The position numbers were made by a program, and so were the translations under genes. This document shows, piece by piece, positions 58,389 to 64,000 of a DNA stretch of 64,000 nucleotides. The DNA is from Rostrohypoxylon terebratum. Its lineage: Eukaryota; Ascomycota; Sordariomycetes; Xylariales; Hypoxylaceae. Within the stretch, counting starts at the first letter, position 1. The number at the start of each line of letters is the position of its first letter. The stretch is taken from the NCBI GenBank assembly GCA_022497145.1, contig MU385879.1, forward strand, positions 186,001 through 250,000, read 5' to 3'. The notes under the pieces are model-generated. The model made no database searches. It saw nothing but the letters and a program-made list of their open reading frames with translations, and was not told where the DNA came from.

Positions 58389-60823
58389 GCGAACGAGTCG
58401 GACCATGCATTGTACGGTATTAAGAATGCGGGCGTTACGGATCATGATTTCACCTCGAGTTTGTTTAGAGAAGACACTAGGCCGCGGCATTTGCGGCCGT
58501 TAAGAAATTTTAACATAGGACAACAATCGTCCGCTGATTTTTGTCATTGCCAGCCGCCGGATGTCGTTGGGGCGAGGCTGTGCACGAATAAGCGCGGAGG
58601 CCGAGTTGGGGACGGACAGCTTCGACCAAGCTTGCATTAGGCGCCTACCCGCTGGCCTACCGTCGATTATTCCAGTGGTGGAAGAGGAAGACGTTTAATT
58701 ACCAATCAAAGTCATTCTGCGAGGCGCTGTCTTGCAGTTTTGTTACACATGTATTGTACTATAGAGCGAGAGACGTTCTAATAGACTAGCACAGCCTAGT
58801 TCCAGGTCATGGGTTAATGGAAGAGGATCAATGGTTTTTAATTTTATAAACAACCTCAGAATCTTCCAGTATCGCTAATTTTACCAAGGTTGCTCGTCTC
58901 AACTTCCATCCAATAACCATCACCTATAGACCGAACAACTGACCAAATCAAGAGCCGGCATACCGATCATACATTCGATATATGCCGTGCCAAGTCATCG
59001 AAAGTGTATACGAGTTTGGCTTCTCGGTAGACATCCTAGTGGTTCGTTCTATATCGAAAGGTTTCCCGCCCACTATCATATATCAGGCTTCTTATAGGGG
59101 TGCACTGCATCCTCGGCGACTTGTACTTAGCCTTCGCAGTAGAATATATATTGAGAATATAGTCCCGTCCATACGTAAATCAAGCCGCATTTGACGAGAT
59201 CATGGGTGTTGTTACGACACTGCAAAACCCAGAGACTTCCTACATTATCAAGTACTATGATGTATATTACAAACTGTCTAAGACACATGAGGCTCGCCCA
59301 CCAACGTAGCATCTTTGGAGAACCGACTCTAAAACGACGTCAAGCCAAGGCAGACTAGATAGGTTTCTTAGGTTCTAGAGCGGTCTCGCAATATATCTGA
59401 GATCTATAGATGAGGTGGTTGTCGCCTTATAGGCTGAATCTGGCTGATCTAGACATGGTTTCTAGGCAATGGTCTCCGATACCCGAGACTGACAGCGGAT
59501 AATTGGTGAGATCCTGCGATGGAGGTTATGTATCCCCATCCTGTCTTTCGTAGATATTATAAAATCGTTCTGTAATTACATGGCTATCAACTGTATACCT
59601 AGTAGGTAAACATCTAGGATTATCCTCGTTTATTGCAAGGCATGTAGTCGGATAGGTATGAGCGCTAGAGTATGCAAGTCTTATATATCTGTTCGTATTT
59701 ACAAGTGTTTCAACGAGGATCAAGTGTAAGTTGGGAGATGTTGTTTCAGTGGAAGGGATATTCCATGCATCCAGCTAAGGGTCCACATTCAGGGCTGTCG
59801 ATGGTAAGGAGGGCGCTAAAGAACCTTACATTTGATATTGTACAGTTAGCGGTCCGTGCCGGATGGCCGGATGATGTCATCATAATTTGCTCAAGCCCTT
59901 ACATATTCGACAATGCCGTTTTGTTCATAAGTATTCAAAGATATGGAAGCAATTGCTGATGTTGAAGTCATTTTAAATACCGTTACTCATCTGTAGTAGT
60001 TGTAGTTGTTTTTGTAGCGTATATAGGGAGTTATCTAGGAGTCGTCTAGCGGTATAGTTTCCCTAGAACCTACTTAGGACCCTACCTAGTAGGGCCTAGG
60101 GAGCATTGGAGGTTTTATGGATCTAATGAAGAGCTGTTGTCTATCTCTATTAAATATGAACCAACCCCGAACGATCTCATCCAAGTTTGGTTTATTCCTT
60201 CTATGTACCTCAAAACCTAGTAACATCATAATTCTAATTATTCTAGAATTATAGACCCCCAGGGCTATGCCATTAACCATTGGTATTAGATTGTTCCTCC
60301 TCCTTCGGCGGGGCATTTAGATCCTGTTCTGTGTTGAGACTACAGTGCCTATTTATAGTATGAATCCACTATGAAGACTGACCAATTCATTAGAGAATAA
60401 TTTACATTCGCAAAGTTTAACTCCCATCAATATTCTCCTAAAAAAACTTCAAAAGTCATTTTATAATAATACGGCTTTAATGTATATTTTTAATTGCGAA
60501 AAAGATTCAAATATTAGATAAATCGAGATCTAAAATGGCTTACCGAAAAGGTTTGCCCTCATTTGCCGTCATAGTGAACAAAGTTACAGAAAAGCGGTTC
60601 TGAGCAACAATGTCGATGTAATCGACTACGAGTGATGTCATGACTCGTAATGTTTCTCAGTCACGGCTTCCAACATTTATATACATTTCTAGATATTACT
60701 AGATATGTACAAACCTTGCTAAATTCTCATTCAATTGATTCCAACTACATTTTGAGTCTGAGGTATCTATCCTCAACATCCAAGGGTACTATCGTGAAAT
60801 CACCAACTCACTCGTGACACAAC
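58389..60823. other. 2.4-kb gene-poor spacer
   Basis: 3' flank of the V-ATPase f gene, then AT-rich spacer and the promoter of the SDR gene. It contains ctaggt/cctagg palindromes near 59600 and 60070-60100. Open frames at 58410-58640, 58982-59194, 59672-59959 and 60086-60316 are not supported. Confidence 0.55.
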
Positions 60824-61833
60824 ATGGCCGACTCACAGTTCCAAAAGGGCGAGTATCTTTCAATGGAGGTGATGAAATTCTTGTCCGAGTTACTAACATA
60901 AATTCATATAAAGGACACGAAGTTCCCGTAACTCACCAAGAATTCCCTGGAAAGGAGCACAAGCTTCCGCTACAGGCCCAGTACGATACCCTGCCCACGG
61001 ACGAGGGCGGGTATCAAAAGTACAAGGCCGCCGGAAAGTTGCGTGGAAAGAAAGCCCTGATCACCGGAGGCGACTCTGGAATTGGCCGAGCCACTGCCAT
61101 CCTATTCGCTATGGAAGGTGCCGACTCCTTTATCGTCTATCTTCCGGACGAGGAAAAAGACGCGCGGGAAACGAAGCGCATGGTCGAGTCTCACGGGCAA
61201 AAGTGCCACCTCCTGTCTACCGACCTGGCGAGCAAGGACAACTGCAAGAAGGTCGTCGATGAGGCCCTGAAACAGATGGGCGGGATTAACATCCTCTTTA
61301 ACAATGCCGCGTATCAGCTGGTGAAAAGCGATATCCACGAATTGAGCGAGTAAGTCGAGCCATCCAGGCTACTCAATATGTATATTTTAACATGAGAATG
61401 AAGGGACCAATGGCTACACACCTTCAACACAAACATCCACCCCTTCTTCTACCTTTCCAAATACGCCCTCCCGCACATGTCACGCGGCTCCACCATCATC
61501 AACAACGCCAGTATCAACGCCTACATCGGACGTCCAGACCTGCTCGACTACACCTCAACCAAAGGCGCCATTGTATCCTTCACGCGCGGACTAAGCAACC
61601 AATTCGTCGCCAAGGGCATCCGAGTCAACGCCGTGGCCCCGGGACCCGTGTGGACGCCCCTTATCCCCGCAACCATGGACGACGAGGCGCAGAAGCAGTT
61701 CACGAGTCCGATGGGGAGGCCCGCGCAGCCGAGCGAAGTAGCGGCTTGTGTCGTGTTCCTCGCTGCGGCGGATAGCTCAGCGATCAGTGGGCAGACGATC
61801 CATTGCAACGGGGGTGTTATTGTGAACGGTTAG
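60824..61833 (+). CDS. Short-chain dehydrogenase/reductase (SDR), with phase conflict at intron 1
   Basis: Exons 60824-60868, 60914-61349 and 61404-61833, about 303 residues. Exon 1 reads MADSQFQKGEYLSME and exon 2 resumes HEVPVTHQEFPGKEHKLP, the expected family sequence with a Gly between, but with GT-AG splicing the junction is one base short of phase (see findings). Intron 2 (54 nt) is in phase. The Rossmann fold is clear: KKALITGGDSGIGRA cofactor loop, NILFNNAA, NNASINAYIG with the catalytic Ser, YTSTKGA (catalytic Tyr-x3-Lys), RVNAVAPGPVWTPLIPATM and a C-terminal SGQTIHCNGGVIVNG. It belongs to the classical NAD(P)-dependent SDRs with an N-terminal extension, like bacterial YghA and fungal stress-induced homologues. 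Substrate unknown. Downstream neighbour TAM41 is convergent. Confidence 0.85.
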
Positions 61834-62640
61834 GGAGCTAGTGCTGTTCGTGCGGAATAATACCTACCTATGAAATAATAGAAATCAGACGGCGCTATGG
61901 AACTATATGATGGAAAGGCTCTGCGACGATGTCGCATTCACGAATTATGAAATACACAACCATAAAATCGTGGGTTCTTTAGTCCGTGGCGTTTAGGTAT
62001 TACTCCGACCAGAACCACTGTGTGCGGAATAATATCCGTCGTACCTGGGTTATTTCATAATGCGACCGTTATCAAAATGCCGACCAACGAGTATCAAGCA
62101 TGCCAAAAAAGAGTTCTACTTTGACAGTATCTTGGTTTTTTTTTCCTGCTGATGGTAGCTTTATATACATTGATAAAGATCTGTCTCTGAGATGCCTTGA
62201 CTGTGAAGTCAGCGCTATGAACGAGCCGTTTACGGTAAATACTCATATCTGAGCGACCGAACAAGCCCTCCATGGTCATCCCACCTTCTATTCCAACACC
62301 CAGTGTGGCGTAACGCCTTGAGGCCGTGATATTCTGTAGGTGATTTTTTCTGATAGAAAAGGCGCAATCGCCCACCCGTGCCATATTGAATGTAAACGGC
62401 CCTGAAATATCTCCAAGCCTCTGCCGCCTCCAAATCCATGCAATATGCTTTTCGTACTGAACAGAAGAAATCCCGTAAATGGGGCAAGGTCATTAGTGGT
62501 CGCTCCAATTGTGACTCGTCACTGGTTTTTTTTTCGAACGCCTGCCTGGATAAATACAAAGGGCGAGATCTAATTTGAAGCGTGAAAATTGGGAACACGA
62601 CTCCTGTATTTTTTCTTTATAAATTGAGTTCACCATGATC
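61834..62640. other. Convergent spacer, SDR / TAM41
   Basis: About 800 bases carrying both 3' UTRs. Minus-strand open frames at 62094-62384 and 62230-62598 are unsupported. No repeat or RNA gene seen. Confidence 0.55.
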
Positions 62641-64000
62641 TTACGATGACTTCTCGTCCTCTTCTTTAGGCTTTTGCGCCTCACGATACTTCGCCATTTT
62701 CTCACCCAGATAGCGGAAACTTCGTTTAAAGCCAGCTGTGACGATACCCTTTATACTCTGTGAGGTGCTAGGCCAGCTGATAGTCTTCTTGATAACACCG
62801 CGGATAGTCTGCCGAAGAGCTTCGGGTTCATCCTGGGCTACGCGTTGCTCGAAACCTCCACCCTGCTGTCTCTTGAAAGAGCCGATATTTTCGCCTTCGC
62901 TCTCTTCCATCATTTTGTCGAACTCGAGTTGTGGGATTTGAAACTTCTTTTGATATTCGAAATACAGTTTTGAGCGGAAAGCCTTCGGCAGTCGGCGCAC
63001 CATGTTGCCTCGTTTTACGGGATCCATATCCTGTTGTATCTGCAATACCGAGTCCGTGTTCGAAATCCAATCACGCTTGCTAACAGCTGGGTCATTATAG
63101 TCGACATTGGGGAGGGCTTCGATAAGAGGTGCATAAAGTCGTCGGAAATTCAGCATGTTGTGATTTACGATGTTCGCAACCTTCTTTGGGTTTTCGGTAG
63201 GGAAAGCCATCCGCAGATCTCCTAGGTAACTTATACCAGCAATTGTCGCATATAGCTCTTGTTCAGTAAAAGTGGGAGGCAGTAACAAAAGTGCCGTACG
63301 AAGAGCAGAGAGGAGGTTGATTTGATTTGCAAGGCGAACCTTGGGGTCGTCTCGCAGGATCTTTACTGGCTTATGAAGACGTCCAGCAAGATATAACGTA
63401 TCCCATTCGCTCAAATCCCTACACAGCGTATCGATGTTGACAACACCGTACTTGATTAATATTCCGTCTACGGTGACGTAGGGGTTGAAATAGACGCCGG
63501 TGCCCCATTTATCTTGAACGTGAGACACAGCGGCTGACCCTAACGATCCAAGCATGGAATAATGATCACGATGTTGCATGAGATTGAGAGAATGCCAATG
63601 TTGGGTATATGAGACTCCAAAAATGAAATCAATCATCTTGGGGGAACCATCTTGCGCCTTTTGGACAGCAACTGGTGCTTTGGAGTGAACTGCTTTGATT
63701 TCAGCCTCTGTTGCCATGTCTCCTGTTGATTGTGGGAAGACCCCGGATCCATATGCAAATGCGTATCGGATTGGCGCTCTGAATCTCCACAACAGCTGAC
63801 GTAGAACCTCCTTGAACTCTCGATCAATAATCATGTGCTGATTCACACCGAAGTTTTGGTACGGAAGGTCTGTGAACTTTTCAATCTGAAAATTGGGCTT
63901 ATCCTCCCAGTCTAAGTCTGAGTCCATTGATGAAGACGAATCGACGGTAGTCACTTGAGGTTTCTGCAGACTAGACTCATCTGGAGACTCCGCAGCACCG
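62641..64000 (-). CDS. TAM41: Mitochondrial phosphatidate cytidylyltransferase (CDP-DAG synthase), 5' partial
   Basis: Open from the right window edge to a TAA at 62643-62641; 453 codons visible without an intron, the N-terminus and presequence lie outside. After a Ser/Asp-rich stretch come FTDLPYQNFGVNQHMI, YAFAYGSGVFPQS (nucleotidyltransferase-like Gly-Ser motif), KMIDFIFGVSYTQHWHSLNL, HYSMLGSLG, GTGVYFNPYVTVDGILIKYGVV, WDTLYLAGRLHKPVKIL, NLLSALRTALLLLPPTFTEQ and a C-terminal region near VIKKTISWPSTSQSIKGIVT. These are hallmark blocks of the Tam41/MMP37 family. The enzyme makes CDP-diacylglycerol from phosphatidate and CTP on the matrix side of the inner membrane, the first committed step of cardiolipin synthesis. 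A Lys/Glu-rich tail ends the protein. Confident. Confidence 0.96.
   Translation of the reverse strand, partial: GAAESPDESSLQKPQVTTVDSSSSMDSDLDWEDKPNFQIEKFTDLPYQNFGVNQHMIIDREFKEVLRQLLWRFRAPIRYAFAYGSGVFPQSTGDMATEAEIKAVHSKAPVAVQKAQDGSPKMIDFIFGVSYTQHWHSLNLMQHRDHYSMLGSLGSAAVSHVQDKWGTGVYFNPYVTVDGILIKYGVVNIDTLCRDLSEWDTLYLAGRLHKPVKILRDDPKVRLANQINLLSALRTALLLLPPTFTEQELYATIAGISYLGDLRMAFPTENPKKVANIVNHNMLNFRRLYAPLIEALPNVDYNDPAVSKRDWISNTDSVLQIQQDMDPVKRGNMVRRLPKAFRSKLYFEYQKKFQIPQLEFDKMMEESEGENIGSFKRQQGGGFEQRVAQDEPEALRQTIRGVIKKTISWPSTSQSIKGIVTAGFKRSFRYLGEKMAKYREAQKPKEEDEKSS

Noticed and set aside
60025..60110. gtctagcggtatag string reminiscent of a tRNA 5' half
   Set aside because: No T-arm or matching acceptor stem follows; it runs into cctagg palindromes.
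29000..61000. Possible secondary-metabolite cluster around the Zn2Cys6 regulator
   Set aside because: No polyketide synthase, NRPS, terpene synthase, P450 or transporter is visible nearby; neighbours are a DUF202 protein and empty spacers.
1..64000. CRISPR array or intact transposon
   Set aside because: No regularly spaced repeat array; no reverse transcriptase, integrase or transposase motif in any frame examined; nuclear fungal gene structure throughout.

Overview
The window reads as nuclear DNA from a filamentous ascomycete, probably a Sordariomycete. The evidence is the protein set (Ssr4-type SWI/SNF subunit, FLC/TRP-like channel, Zn2Cys6 and C2H2 regulators, NACHT STAND protein, GPI-anchored Cu-only SOD), many short introns (mostly 46-116 nt, GT-AG with ctaac/ctgac-like branch sites) and spacers full of TAGG/CCTA tetranucleotide palindromes. 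Exon structures were assembled by hand from frame, splice consensus and family conservation; splice phases close in every complete model except the SDR gene.

Left, gene-dense part (1-29 kb): 3' end of 6-phosphogluconate dehydrogenase (+); SSR4-like chromatin-remodelling subunit (+); a low-complexity GPI-type surface protein with an 'ALP' repeat (+); a nine-exon NACHT protein with C2H2 fingers (+) whose stop lies 10 bp from the stop of a convergent twelve-exon RAD5/HLTF-like SNF2-RING ATPase (-); mitochondrial t6A synthase QRI7 (+), head-to-head with the ATPase; proteasome beta5 PRE2 (-); an FLC-family membrane protein (-); a 3.6-kb spacer with an assembly gap inside a poly-G tract; and a large conserved C2H2 protein (-).

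Right, gene-poor part (29-61 kb): long spacers isolate single genes. These are a DUF202 membrane protein (+, 5' end unresolved), a four-exon Zn2Cys6 regulator (-), a MOCOS-like class V aminotransferase fold protein without a MOSC domain (-), a GPI-anchored Cu-only SOD (-), an unidentified two-exon fragment (-) and V-ATPase subunit f (+). About 10 kb (35.8-46.0) and 6 kb (47.8-54.0) show no gene I can support. At the right edge are an SDR oxidoreductase (+) with a one-base phase conflict at its first intron, and the mitochondrial CDP-DAG synthase TAM41 (-), which runs off the window.

The genes are mostly unrelated housekeeping and regulatory genes. I see no backbone biosynthetic cluster, CRISPR array, tRNA, rRNA or intact transposon. 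The most unusual items are the architecture and splicing of the NACHT gene (a 24-nt micro-exon and a GC-AG intron), its tail-to-tail packing with the SNF2 gene, the ORF-less segment near 36-37 kb, and the ALP-repeat surface protein.
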